A DNA stretch of 64,000 nt from assembly GCF_037940415.1 (NCBI RefSeq), contig NZ_CP149798.1:2662501-2726500 (forward strand), given 5' to 3'. Of the stretch, positions 8,336 to 16,536 are shown in pieces. The stretch's first letter is position 1; each line of letters begins with the position of its first letter. Made by a program: the position numbers and the translations under genes. Origin of the DNA: Streptomyces sp. f51 (GTDB lineage: Bacteria > Actinomycetota > Actinomycetes > Streptomycetales > Streptomycetaceae). The notes under the pieces are model-generated. The model made no database searches, had not been told where the DNA came from, and saw only the letters and a program-made list of their open reading frames with translations.

Positions 8336-9676
8336 TCAGGAGAAGAGCCGCCGCCAGGTCTCCGGTCCCGGGTAGCCGTCCGCCGCGCCGCCGCGCCAGC
8401 CCTGGGCCCGCTGGAACGCCTCGACGTTGCGCCGGTCCGCCTCGCCCCAGCGCGGCCCCGGGCCCGATGCGTAGTACGTGCCGAACCCCTTCTTGACCAG
8501 CTGCTTTCCCAGCTGGGTCACATGGGCGTCGTTCGCTCCGGGCCGGAACACCGCGCGCCCGGGATAGCCGGGCACGGTGTGCGAGGATCCGGGTCCGGCC
8601 GTCACGGCGGGAATGTTCCGGCCCTTCCCGCCGACCAGGTACGACCAGGTCTTCGGACCCGGCAGCCCGTCCGCGTCGGCTCCCTTCCAGCCCTGCGCCC
8701 GCTGGAACGCCTCGGTCGCCCGCCGGTCCGCCGCCGACCAGCGCGGACCGGGCCCCTTGGTGTAGAAGCGGCGGCCGCCCCGGTCCACCAGGAGCCGGCC
8801 GAGCTGGGTGACGTAGGCGTTGTTCGCGCCGGTCCCGAAGTACGCGGCCCCCGGGTAGCGGGTCGAGGAGGACGGCAGGGCACCGCCCGCGCCCTCCGTG
8901 ATCCCCCGGTAGCGATAGGGCACGTAGCGGTCCGAGTTCGTCCAGTACGCGTACGGGGTGGGCTGCTTCCTGGCGTGCGGCGGCGCCTGTTCGTAGGCGA
9001 CGTACTGGGTGTGGGTGTGGTCCGTCCAGCCGCCGAAGATGACGACGTGCGAGCCCTTCTCGGGGTTGTCGGGGTTGTGGAAGAGCAGGATGTCGCCCGG
9101 CTGGAGCCGGTCCCGGCTGATCCGCACCCCGAAGCTGTCGAGGCTTCCGGTCCATTCGTTGCCGGGCAGGTTCCAGGCCATCGAGACGAAGCCGGAGCAG
9201 TCCTGCCGGTACCCGTCCCGCCAGTAGTCGTCCATGCTGTACGGCACCTGCGCGTCGATCCAGGTCATGGCCCGGTTGAGGATCGCGGTCCGCGTGGTGG
9301 CCGTCGCCCGGACCGCCTTGCCTGGCCTGACGGGCAGTGCCGGTTTCCCGGCGGGGCCGTGCAGCGGTGACCGGTGACCCTGAGGGGTGTCCTGCTGTCC
9401 GCCGGCCGGGGGAACGCCGGGCCGGAGGGGTGCGTGCACGGCGGCGGCCGCCGGCACGGCGCCGAGCGCGGACCCCGCGGCGGCGGCCAGGGCCAGCGCC
9501 ATGGGGGCACGCGCCACCCCCGCGCGCGCGAGGACATGGGCGCGGGCCGCCGGATGACCCAGAGGTCCGGACGGCCCGAGCCGGGAGGAAAAGGGCAGGA
9601 CACGCCGCCAGTGGACGCATCCGGGGCAATCGCAGTCACTCGCGGGATCGACTTCCTCGAAGACCGGAGCCTTCAT
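8336..9676 (-). CDS. Secreted NlpC/P60-like cell-wall hydrolase with two peptidoglycan-binding repeats
   Basis: A predicted murein peptidase of 446 aa. The long N-terminus has a hydrophobic export segment near residues 57-78. The catalytic region (about 125-270) holds the Cys motif YRQDCSGFVSMAW and the His motif GSHVVIFGGWTDH of the NlpC/P60/CHAP fold. Two C-terminal repeats of about 70 aa share the pattern GPGPRW..ADRR...AFQRAQGW.G..ADG.PGP.TW and look like wall-binding units. I chose ATG 9676, with GAGGGG upstream. It sits between the band-7 gene and the second tRNA-Lys. Confidence 0.82.
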   Translation of the reverse strand: MKAPVFEEVDPASDCDCPGCVHWRRVLPFSSRLGPSGPLGHPAARAHVLARAGVARAPMALALAAAAGSALGAVPAAAAVHAPLRPGVPPAGGQQDTPQGHRSPLHGPAGKPALPVRPGKAVRATATTRTAILNRAMTWIDAQVPYSMDDYWRDGYRQDCSGFVSMAWNLPGNEWTGSLDSFGVRISRDRLQPGDILLFHNPDNPEKGSHVVIFGGWTDHTHTQYVAYEQAPPHARKQPTPYAYWTNSDRYVPYRYRGITEGAGGALPSSSTRYPGAAYFGTGANNAYVTQLGRLLVDRGGRRFYTKGPGPRWSAADRRATEAFQRAQGWKGADADGLPGPKTWSYLVGGKGRNIPAVTAGPGSSHTVPGYPGRAVFRPGANDAHVTQLGKQLVKKGFGTYYASGPGPRWGEADRRNVEAFQRAQGWRGGAADGYPGPETWRRLFS

Positions 9677-9861
9677 GTGACGCCCCTCACGCTCAAGATT
9701 GAAATGTCCGCAATTCTGCACATTCGTCAGTTTCTCAACTGTCATCCGGGGCCGCACGTTGACGGTCCGAATGATGTACGGGGCCACCCTCGGCCACCCC
9801 GGCGCCGCCGGCCCGGTCGGGAGCACCCCCGAGGGTCGGGTAGAGTTTTCCCTGTCAGCAG

Positions 9862-9935
9862 GCGCCGCTAGCTCAGTTGGTTAGAGCAGCTGACTCTTAA
9901 TCAGCGGGTCCGGGGTTCGAGTCCCTGGCGGCGCA
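9862..9935 (+). tRNA. tRNA-Lys(CTT), copy 2
   Basis: Identical in sequence to the copy at 1679-1752, with anticodon CTT. It has a similar upstream segment (GGTCGGGAGCACCCCC at 9815) and a similar -10-like GGTAGAGTTT. Confidence 0.97.
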
Positions 9936-9942
9936 CCGACCG

Positions 9943-9974
9943 GAAGGCCTCCTCGTGAGAACGAGGGGGCCTTT
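9943..9974 (+). terminator. Terminator after tRNA-Lys copy 2
   Basis: AAGGCCTCCTCGT pairs with ACGAGGGGGCCTTT across loop GAGA, directly past the tRNA, and is followed by TCG. Confidence 0.8.
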
Positions 9975-10073
9975 CGTCATGCCCGGAGACGGCTCACGGG
10001 GGCCGGCGGCCCGCCGCGGACTTGGCGTCAAACAGTCTAGGAACCGCAGCGCTCATCCGTTCTAGGGTGGGCT

Positions 10074-10100
10074 CAAGTGGCCTCCATAACAGGCCACTTG
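10074..10100. other. Perfect 10-bp hairpin of unknown role
   Basis: CAAGTGGCCT and AGGCCACTTG flank the loop CCATAAC. No gene ends near it on the plus strand and there is no T-run. It could stop minus-strand sortase transcripts or be a protein-binding site. Confidence 0.5.
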
Positions 10101-10334
10101 CTTGCTCCGGCCCGAACGCGTCACTCCGGTGGACGGGCCGATGACCTCCCGCGCCGGCGCCGGGTTACTCCCGCAACCCGTGCGCCCGCGGTCGAGGACC
10201 AGCCCGGTCGGCGGCTTCGGGGGATCCGGCCGCCGACCGGGCCCGGTACCGGGCGAGCGCGCCACGCCGGGCCGCGCCCGCCCCGCGTCACCGCCCGCCG
10301 CCGCTCCCCACCGCACGCACCGCGCCGCCGCGCC

Positions 10335-11000
10335 TCACAGGCCGCTCCCCGTGAGATACGCCGAGACGACCACGTTCGCCGTGTAGGTGCCACTGGTGTG
10401 GTCGAAGGTCCCGCCGCAGGTGATCAGCCGCAGCTCGGCCCGCCCCGGCCGGTGCGCCCCGTAGGCCTGCCGGGCGTCGAAACGGTCGCGCGGCAGCACC
10501 TGGACGTCGTCCACGGTGAACTCGGCGACCGTCCCGTCGTCCCGCATGATCCGGACGGTGTCGCCGGGCTTGACGGTGCTGAGCCGGTAGAAGACCGCGG
10601 GCCGGGTCTCGGTGTCGACGTGGCCGACCATCAGGGCCGTACCCGCCGCCCCCGGCTTCGCCCCCGAGGCGTACCAGCCGACCACACCCGGCTGGTCGAA
10701 CGGCGGCGGATCGATCGCGCCGCGCCCGTCGAGCCCGCGCTCCACGACCGGGGCCTGCACCCCCATCGAGGGAATGTCGACGCGCTGCGGACGGGCGGCA
10801 CCCAGGGGCTTGAGCGCGGGAGGCAGCCGTACCTCGGGCGGCCGTCCGACGGCCGCGATGTCCCCCGTGGTGGGCGAGGAGGTCCCCAGCGGCAGATCCG
10901 TCACCTCGCGGCCCCACAGCCACAGCCCGAGCAGCAGCACCAGCCAGGCCACGCCCGTCAGCAGCCGGCCGACGCCGGGGGAACGCTCCGGTTCGGCCAT
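10335..11000 (-). CDS. Class F sortase
   Basis: A membrane-anchored transpeptidase of 221 aa. One N-terminal membrane segment (about 13-30) is followed by the sortase barrel (about 70-218). Catalytic His127 is in MVGHVDTE and Cys195 in RLITCGG. The usual Arg before the last strand is not obvious: the segment reads GTYTANVVV. The product of the gene immediately upstream (one base between stop and start) is a secreted membrane-tethered protein, so the two form an operon. Class F sortases are common in actinobacteria, with poorly defined targets. Confidence 0.85.
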   Translation of the reverse strand: MAEPERSPGVGRLLTGVAWLVLLLGLWLWGREVTDLPLGTSSPTTGDIAAVGRPPEVRLPPALKPLGAARPQRVDIPSMGVQAPVVERGLDGRGAIDPPPFDQPGVVGWYASGAKPGAAGTALMVGHVDTETRPAVFYRLSTVKPGDTVRIMRDDGTVAEFTVDDVQVLPRDRFDARQAYGAHRPGRAELRLITCGGTFDHTSGTYTANVVVSAYLTGSGL

Positions 11001-11001
11001 G

Positions 11002-11556
11002 TCAGTCGCGGCCGTCGTCGCCCCGGCGCGCGCTGCGGACCGCGACGGCGATCACGGCGACGCTCGCGAGGACCAGACCGACCACGGCCTGCTTGACGCC
11101 GGGTCCGGCGGCGTGGGCGTCGTTCGCGGCGGCGAGCCGGGCGGTGCCGCCACCGCCCGCGTTCACGGGCGCGACCGGTGAGGCGGGCGCGGACACGCTC
11201 GGGGAGGAGTCCGGTGCCGGGACGGTGAGCGTGCCCTCGACCCGGTCGCGGTGACCGTCGCAGTCGACCTGGATGCCGTAGCTTCCCGGCGGCAGCGCGG
11301 TACGCACCCGGGTGTCCCCCACGAGCCCGCCGCCGCCCGGGCCGGTCAGCCGCGCGGCCGAGACGAAGGCGTCCGAGGCCGCGGTGCCCGTCCGGCCCGC
11401 GCAGCCCATGGCCCGCAGCCGGATGTCACTGCCCGCCGCCGGGGACATCGGGTTCACGGAGACACCGGCCGGTCCCGCGTCGGCCGCGTACGCGGCGGGC
11501 GTGAGAGCGGCCGCGACCACCGCGCCGGCGCAGAGAGTGAGTCGCACTGAGCGCAT
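11002..11556 (-). CDS. Secreted membrane-tethered protein in the sortase F operon
   Basis: I do not recognise a family. The 184-aa product has a signal peptide (cleavage near AYA-ADAG, residue 24), a beta-rich region with two Cys (GCAGRTG and VDCDGH), a Pro/Ser/Ala-rich stalk, a C-terminal membrane segment (about 155-173) and a basic tail (RSARRGDD). That is the layout of a sortase substrate, but no LPXTG or LAXTG is present. ATG 11556 has the ribosome site GGAGG. It probably works with the adjacent sortase; how is unknown. Confidence 0.7.
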   Translation of the reverse strand: MRSVRLTLCAGAVVAAALTPAAYAADAGPAGVSVNPMSPAAGSDIRLRAMGCAGRTGTAASDAFVSAARLTGPGGGGLVGDTRVRTALPPGSYGIQVDCDGHRDRVEGTLTVPAPDSSPSVSAPASPVAPVNAGGGGTARLAAANDAHAAGPGVKQAVVGLVLASVAVIAVAVRSARRGDDGRD

Positions 11557-11736
11557 CGTGAAACCTCCAGACAACTGGAGACTCCCCCTCGCGGCGGCGG
11601 CCCGCATCTTCAGCGGGCCGCCACTGCTCCGTACGGGTCCGTGCGCACGGCGGGTTTGGAACCGGCCGGGCTCACGCGGGCGTTCGGACCGGGACCCGGG
11701 CATGCCCCGGCCCGCCGCCCGGACCTCGGCCTGGGT

Positions 11737-12516
11737 TCAGACGCGGTCGACCAGGTCCGCGATCGAGTCGACGATCTTCGACGGCCGGTACGGGTAGCGC
11801 TCGATCTCCTCCGGCGTGGTCAGTCCGGTCAGCACGAGGAAGGTCTGCATCCCCGCCTCCAGACCGGCCAGGACGTCGGTGTCCATGCGGTCGCCGATCA
11901 TCGCGCTGGACTCGGAGTGCGCGCCGATGGCGTTCAGGCCGGTCCGCATCATCAGCGGGTTGGGCTTGCCCGCGAAGTACGGCTGCTTGCCGGTGGCCTT
12001 GGTGATCAGCGCGGCGACCGCCCCGGTGGCCGGCAGCGGGCCCTCGGTGGAGGGGCCCGTCTCGTCCGGGTTGGTGGCGATGAACCGGGCGCCGCCCTTG
12101 ATCAGCCGGACGGCCTTGGTCATGGCCTCGAAGGAGTAGGTACGGGTCTCGCCGAGGACCACGTAGTCCGGTTCGTGGTCGGTCAGGACGTACCCGATGT
12201 CGTGCAGCGCGGTGGTCAGGCCCGCCTCGCCGATGACGTACGCCGTGCCGCCGGGCCGCTGGTCGTCCAGGAACTTGGCGGTGGCGAGGGCGGAGGTCCA
12301 GATGTTCTCGACCGGTACGTCCAGGCCCATGCGCTTGAGCCGGGCGTGCAGGTCGCGGGCCGTGTAGATGGAGTTGTTCGTCAGGACCAGGAAGGGCTTC
12401 CCGGACTCCCGCAGTTTCTTGACGAAGGCGTCGGCGCCGGGAATCGGCACGCCTTCGTGGATGAGGACACCGTCCATGTCGGTGAGCCACGACTCGATCG
12501 GCTTGCGCTCTGACAT
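11737..12516 (-). CDS. HAD-IIA family hydrolase (NagD-like phosphatase)
   Basis: A cytoplasmic phosphatase of 259 aa. HAD motif I is WLTDMDGVL (nucleophile Asp13, acid/base Asp15), motif II is LVLTNNS, and motif IV is AMIGDRMDTDV. The cap insertion of the IIA subclass lies between II and IV. The natural substrate may be a sugar phosphate or nucleoside monophosphate, as in NagD and AraL. It has its own upstream region and no operon partner. Confidence 0.88.
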   Translation of the reverse strand: MSERKPIESWLTDMDGVLIHEGVPIPGADAFVKKLRESGKPFLVLTNNSIYTARDLHARLKRMGLDVPVENIWTSALATAKFLDDQRPGGTAYVIGEAGLTTALHDIGYVLTDHEPDYVVLGETRTYSFEAMTKAVRLIKGGARFIATNPDETGPSTEGPLPATGAVAALITKATGKQPYFAGKPNPLMMRTGLNAIGAHSESSAMIGDRMDTDVLAGLEAGMQTFLVLTGLTTPEEIERYPYRPSKIVDSIADLVDRV

Positions 12517-12680
12517 GTGCTGGGTCTCCTAGCCGTCCTGGCGTACGTACGCACGCGAACCCGGGGCTGCCGGAACGACGCTGTGCCGACGCGCCCAGCC
12601 TAGTCAGGGCGTCACGGGCGCGGCCGGGCCGGGCGGGGCCTCGCCCGGGCCCCACGGCCGGGGTCCGGGCTCGCGCGGTG

Positions 12681-13574
12681 TCAGCGCCGGCGCGGGCGGA
12701 TCCGGCGGGCCAGGGCGAACAGTCCGGCTCCGAAGGCGACGAGCACGAGCGCCAGCGCGGCCAGGGCGGGCCGGTTCGGCCTGCCCTGGCCGGTCATGGC
12801 CAGCTGGGCGGGGGGCGGCGCCGTCGTGGCGCTCCCGGTGGCGGTCCCGCTGTCCTTGCCCGTACGGGAGCCGGTGCCGGGGCCGGCAGTGGCGGCGGCG
12901 CTGACGGCGGGACTCGCGCCGGTGCCGGTGTCCGGGGTGGCGTCCTGGTCCTCGCCCGTCCCGGGGTCGCGGCCCGCCTGCGCGTCAGTGTCCCCGGGGG
13001 CGCCCTCGATCCGGAAGCGGTAGGCGTTCGACTCCCCCACCCAGTCGCCGTCGGCGCCGTGCTTCTGCACCAGGGCCGCGTTCACGACGACGGAGTTCGG
13101 GGCGGTCGCCCCGGAGGCCAGGGAGAGGCGCACCTTCACCGTCAGGGTGCGGCCGGGGGCCACGGTGAACCCGGGGAAGCCGTCGTCGAACGGTCCCACG
13201 TTCTCGGCCTCGTCGCTCCGCTCGAACCGCACCGGGTGCGCCCGCTCCCCGTCGTAGAACTCCAGCCGTGCCTGCTCGGGACGCAGGGTCCGCTTCTCGT
13301 CCACGAGGACGACGACCGGGTGGATCGCCCCGCACGGGTGGGCGGTGGTGTTCGTGAGGTCGATGTACCAGGTCCCGGGGTCGCCGCCCGCGCGGTAGCT
13401 GTCGGGGCCGCCGTGGACCCGGGTCCTGATCGGGAAGTCGTGAGTGTCGGAGGAGACACAGTCCGGGCGGGGATCCAGCGCCTGCGCCGGGGCCGACGAG
13501 AACGTCACGCACAGCGCCAGAGCGGTCGGGGCGAGGGCGGTCGGAGCGAGCGGATGGGACGTACGCAGTCGCAT
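12681..13574 (-). CDS. Secreted surface protein with LAMTG sorting signal
   Basis: A 297-aa sortase substrate. There is a signal peptide (cleavage near QA-LDP, residue 32), a globular part (about 35-192, with TWYIDLTNTT), a Gly/Thr/Ala-rich stalk (about 193-255), then LAMTG at 258-262, a hydrophobic segment (about 269-288) and the tail RRIRPRRR. LAXTG is the motif used by class E sortases of Streptomyces, so wall anchoring by such an enzyme is likely; one is encoded at 21737. The globular domain is not recognised. The start at 13574 fits the signal peptide; longer frames upstream are GC artefacts. Confidence 0.8.
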   Translation of the reverse strand: MRLRTSHPLAPTALAPTALALCVTFSSAPAQALDPRPDCVSSDTHDFPIRTRVHGGPDSYRAGGDPGTWYIDLTNTTAHPCGAIHPVVVLVDEKRTLRPEQARLEFYDGERAHPVRFERSDEAENVGPFDDGFPGFTVAPGRTLTVKVRLSLASGATAPNSVVVNAALVQKHGADGDWVGESNAYRFRIEGAPGDTDAQAGRDPGTGEDQDATPDTGTGASPAVSAAATAGPGTGSRTGKDSGTATGSATTAPPPAQLAMTGQGRPNRPALAALALVLVAFGAGLFALARRIRPRRR

Positions 13575-14044
13575 GAGGAGCCTTTGGCCGATCGGGAGAG
13601 GGCGGGGATCGGGAGGACCGAAAGCGTCAGTCGGTGCCGGGCAATGGCCCCGCGACCGTGCCACACCCCACCCCGCACCCCTGACCGCCACCCGTGGACC
13701 GACCCCCGTTCGGCCCCGTGTTTCCCACCATCCGGCGGCACGAGACGCAGGGCGGGGGCTCGCGCCGGGGCCGCTGCCGGTGGGCGCCCGTGTCGATGGG
13801 AGACCCGCGGCACGGCGGGCCGCGGCGGTGCGGGCGCACGTCGGGAGGGACCACCCTGGTGCGGGCCGCCACGGGCGAGGCGGGTTCCTCAGCGGGGGCG
13901 GGTACGGCGGACGGGGCGGACGGCCGCGGCCGGACCCGCGCGAGGGCGGGCCGCCTGCCCGGCCGGAGCCGGCGCCGCCTGGTGGGTCGGCCCAGCGCCG
14001 GGGAGCGAGGACCGGGGCGAGTCGGCCCCGGTGGGGCCGGGCGC
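13575..14044. other. 470-bp GC-rich spacer
   Basis: It lies between the ROK gene stop and the start of the LAMTG protein gene. I see no RNA gene, strong hairpin or supported coding region in it. Long open frames here are the by-product of extreme GC content. Confidence 0.5.
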
Positions 14045-15388
14045 TCAGGCGTCTCCGCGGCCGAACAGGGGCGCCAGCAGGAGCTGGGCCGCGCCCTCGG
14101 CCACTCCCCGGGCTCCGCCGGGGGCGGGCCCGACCGGTACCGACGCGACTCCTCCCTCGCGCCGGGCCCGTTCCTCCAGCACCGCCCCGACCCCCCGGAG
14201 GAAGACCTCCTCGTGGGCGGCGACCGTGCGCCCGCCCAGCAGCACGAGGTCGATGTCCAGCAGCCCCACCAGGTTCGCCGCGCCCGCGCCGAGCACCCGG
14301 GCCGCCTCGGCCACGGCCCCCCGGCCCACCGCGTCCAGGCACAGCACCTCGATGCACCCGCGGTTCCCGCACTCGCACAGCGGTCCGTTCAGCTGGATGA
14401 CCTGGTGCCCGAACTCCCCGGCCCCGGTCCGGGCCCCCCGGTGGACGGCCCCGCCGATCACGAGGCCCGCGCCCAGTCCCGTACCGAGATGCAGATAGGC
14501 GAACGACCCACCGCCCGCGACGCCGGAACCCGGCCCGGCGCCGGTGCCCACCGCGACCCCGAGCGCCGCCGCGTTGGTGTCCTTGTCCACGACCACCGGC
14601 AGCCCGAGCCGCCCGGCCAGCGCATCCCTGAGCGCGAACCCGTCCCACTCGGGAAAGCCCGTCACCCGGTGCAGCACCCCCAGGGTGTGATCGAGCGGCC
14701 CCGGCAGCGCCACCCCCACGCCCAGCGGCGACACGTCGCCGAGCAGGGCGGAGACCTCCTCGGCGGCCCCCTCGACCACCGCCTCGGCCCCGGCCCCCAG
14801 ATCCAGCGGAGCACGCCGCTCGGCCACCACCGCCCCGGTCAGATCGCAGAGCACCGCCGTCAGCTCGTCCCGGTCGAGATGCAGTCCGACCGCGTGCCCC
14901 GCCTCGGGCACGAGCCGCAGCACCGTACGCGGTTTGCCGCCCGTGGACGCGAGCCGTCCCGCCTCCGTGGCGAGACCGTCCGCCCGCAGCCGCGCGGTGA
15001 TCTTGCTGACGGCCTGCGGGGTGAGCCCGGTCCGCTCGGCGAGTTCCAGACGGCTGATGCCGGGGGCTCCCGCCGTGCGCAGCAGGTCGAGCACCAGCGC
15101 GGCGTTGTGACTGCGCAGGGCGGGCAGATTCACCCCGGCCACCCCGGCCCCCACACCGGATCCCGCTCCGGCCCGGGAACCCGCCACGGCCTCACCGCGC
15201 CGCCCGGGAACCCCGACGCCCCCGGACCCGCCCCGGCCCCCGCGGCCACCCGAGCCCCCGCCCGAGCCCTCACCCCCGCGCTGGTCCGCGAATTCACCCG
15301 GGCCCCGGGACGCACCCGAACTCCGGGGTACACCTGGATTCCCGGGGATCTCCTGCATCCCGGCCCCACCCGCACTGGTCCTGTTCAC
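14045..15388 (-). CDS. ROK family transcriptional regulator
   Basis: A sugar-responsive repressor type. The conserved part begins at VNLPALRSHNAALVLDLLR with a winged helix-turn-helix (ISRLELAERTGLTPQAVSK) and continues into a ROK domain with the zinc motif CECGNRGCIEV. The frame is open to a GTG at 15388, which adds about 85 Gly/Arg-rich residues; the true start may be a GTG near 15133. The gene is divergent from the oxidoreductase gene, and a 25-bp palindrome lies between them, so it probably controls both. The ligand is unknown, likely a sugar. Confidence 0.85.
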   Translation of the reverse strand: MNRTSAGGAGMQEIPGNPGVPRSSGASRGPGEFADQRGGEGSGGGSGGRGGRGGSGGVGVPGRRGEAVAGSRAGAGSGVGAGVAGVNLPALRSHNAALVLDLLRTAGAPGISRLELAERTGLTPQAVSKITARLRADGLATEAGRLASTGGKPRTVLRLVPEAGHAVGLHLDRDELTAVLCDLTGAVVAERRAPLDLGAGAEAVVEGAAEEVSALLGDVSPLGVGVALPGPLDHTLGVLHRVTGFPEWDGFALRDALAGRLGLPVVVDKDTNAAALGVAVGTGAGPGSGVAGGGSFAYLHLGTGLGAGLVIGGAVHRGARTGAGEFGHQVIQLNGPLCECGNRGCIEVLCLDAVGRGAVAEAARVLGAGAANLVGLLDIDLVLLGGRTVAAHEEVFLRGVGAVLEERARREGGVASVPVGPAPGGARGVAEGAAQLLLAPLFGRGDA

Positions 15389-15412
15389 GCCCCCATTGTC
15401 TCCCGCGCTTGC

Positions 15413-15437
15413 ACTTTGGCAACAGCGTTGCGAAAGT
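15413..15437. promoter_or_regulatory. 25-bp palindromic operator between ROK regulator and oxidoreductase
   Basis: ACTTTGGCAAC and GTTGCGAAAGT form arms around AGC; only one position per arm (the base between ACTTT and GCAAC) breaks the symmetry. The size and place fit a ROK-protein operator that could control both divergent genes. Confidence 0.7.
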
Positions 15438-15444
15438 AGGACGC

Positions 15445-16536
15445 ATGACAGGCATGACTGCTACTGGTACGCCCCTTCGCGTGGGTCTCGTCGGCTACGG
15501 CCTCGCGGGTTCCGTCTTCCACGCCCCGCTGATCGCCACGACCGAGGGCCTCGCCCTCGACACGGTCGTCACCTCGAACCCGGAGCGCGAGGCGCAGGCC
15601 CGCGCCGAGTTCGGCGACGGACTCCGGTTCGCCGCCACGCCCGAGGACCTGCTGGACCGCGCCGACGAACTCGACCTCGTCGTCATCGCGTCCCCGAACA
15701 AGACCCACGTCCCGATCGCGACCGCCGCCCTGAAGGCCGGCCTGCCCGTGGTCGTGGACAAGCCGATCGCCGGCACGGCGGCGGAGGCGCGCGAACTCGC
15801 GGCCCTGGCCGACGAACGCGGTCTGCTGCTCTCCGTCTTCCAGAACCGCCGCTGGGACAACGACTTCCTGACCCTGCGCAAGCTGTTCGCGGACGGCGAG
15901 CTCGGCGACATCTGGCGCTTCGAGTCCCGTTTCGAGCGCTGGCGCCCGCAGCCGAAGGGCGGCTGGCGCGAGTCCGGCGACCCGGCGGAGATCGGGGGTC
16001 TGCTCTACGACCTCGGCAGCCACCTCGTCGACCAGGCGCTCGTCCTCTTCGGCCCCGCGGCCTCGGTGTACGCGGAGTCGGACGTCCGCCGTCCGGGCGC
16101 GCTGACCGACGACGACACGTTCATCGCGATCACGCACGAGAACGGGGTCCGCTCCCACCTCTACGTCTCCGCGACGACCGCCCAGCTCGGCCCGCGCTTC
16201 CGCGTCCTCGGCTCGCAGGCGGGCTACGTCAAGTACGGCCTCGACCCGCAGGAGGCCGACCTGCGCGACGGCAGGCGCCCCGGCGCCGGCACCGAGTGGG
16301 GCGTCGAGCCCGAGGCGCTGTGGGGCCGCGTCGGCTCCGGCGAGTCACCGCTGACGGGCGGCGGCCGTCCCGAGCCGACGGTCCCGGGCGCGTACCCCAC
16401 GTACTACGCGGCCGTCGCCGCCGCGATCCGTGACGGCGGCCCGAACCCGGTCAGCGCCCACGAGGCCGCCGCCGCCCTCGACGTCCTGGAGGCGGCCCGC
16501 CGCTCCGCCCGCGAGTCAGTGGTGGTGTCCCTGTGA
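15445..16536 (+). CDS. Gfo/Idh/MocA family oxidoreductase
   Basis: An NAD(P)-dependent sugar or cyclitol dehydrogenase of 363 aa. The Rossmann motif GLVGYGLAGSVFHAP lies near the N-terminus, followed by NKTHVPIA and the family Lys-Pro in VVDKPIA. The C-terminal substrate domain has GGLLYDLGSHLVDQAL. ATG 15445 lies just past the palindrome and has an AGTAGGA ribosome site. The next gene overlaps it by four bases (GTGA), so both are co-translated. The substrate is unknown; a ROK partner suggests a carbohydrate. Confidence 0.9.
   Translation: MTGMTATGTPLRVGLVGYGLAGSVFHAPLIATTEGLALDTVVTSNPEREAQARAEFGDGLRFAATPEDLLDRADELDLVVIASPNKTHVPIATAALKAGLPVVVDKPIAGTAAEARELAALADERGLLLSVFQNRRWDNDFLTLRKLFADGELGDIWRFESRFERWRPQPKGGWRESGDPAEIGGLLYDLGSHLVDQALVLFGPAASVYAESDVRRPGALTDDDTFIAITHENGVRSHLYVSATTAQLGPRFRVLGSQAGYVKYGLDPQEADLRDGRRPGAGTEWGVEPEALWGRVGSGESPLTGGGRPEPTVPGAYPTYYAAVAAAIRDGGPNPVSAHEAAAALDVLEAARRSARESVVVSL

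Larger units (their letters stand above)
9936..10334. other. 400-bp spacer between tRNA-Lys and the sortase operon
   Basis: Apart from the tRNA terminator and a strong hairpin at 10074-10100, it holds an imperfect inverted repeat CTAGGAAC (10037) / GTTCTAG (10059). From 10101 to 10334 I see only GC-rich sequence and no supported gene. Confidence 0.55.

Noticed and set aside
7083..9629. 848-aa fused frame of band-7 protein and wall hydrolase region
   Set aside because: The upstream two thirds are antisense-like or frame-shadow sequence of the hydrolase gene. The band-7 gene has its own GGAGG and start at 8270.
1679..9935. Mobile element bounded by the two tRNA-Lys genes
   Set aside because: No integrase or transfer gene lies between them and the enclosed genes look like ordinary chromosome.
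12681..14648. 655-aa reading frame covering the LAMTG protein and beyond
   Set aside because: Only the part from 13574 has a signal peptide and family-like content. The upstream part lies in a spacer and antisense to the ROK gene.
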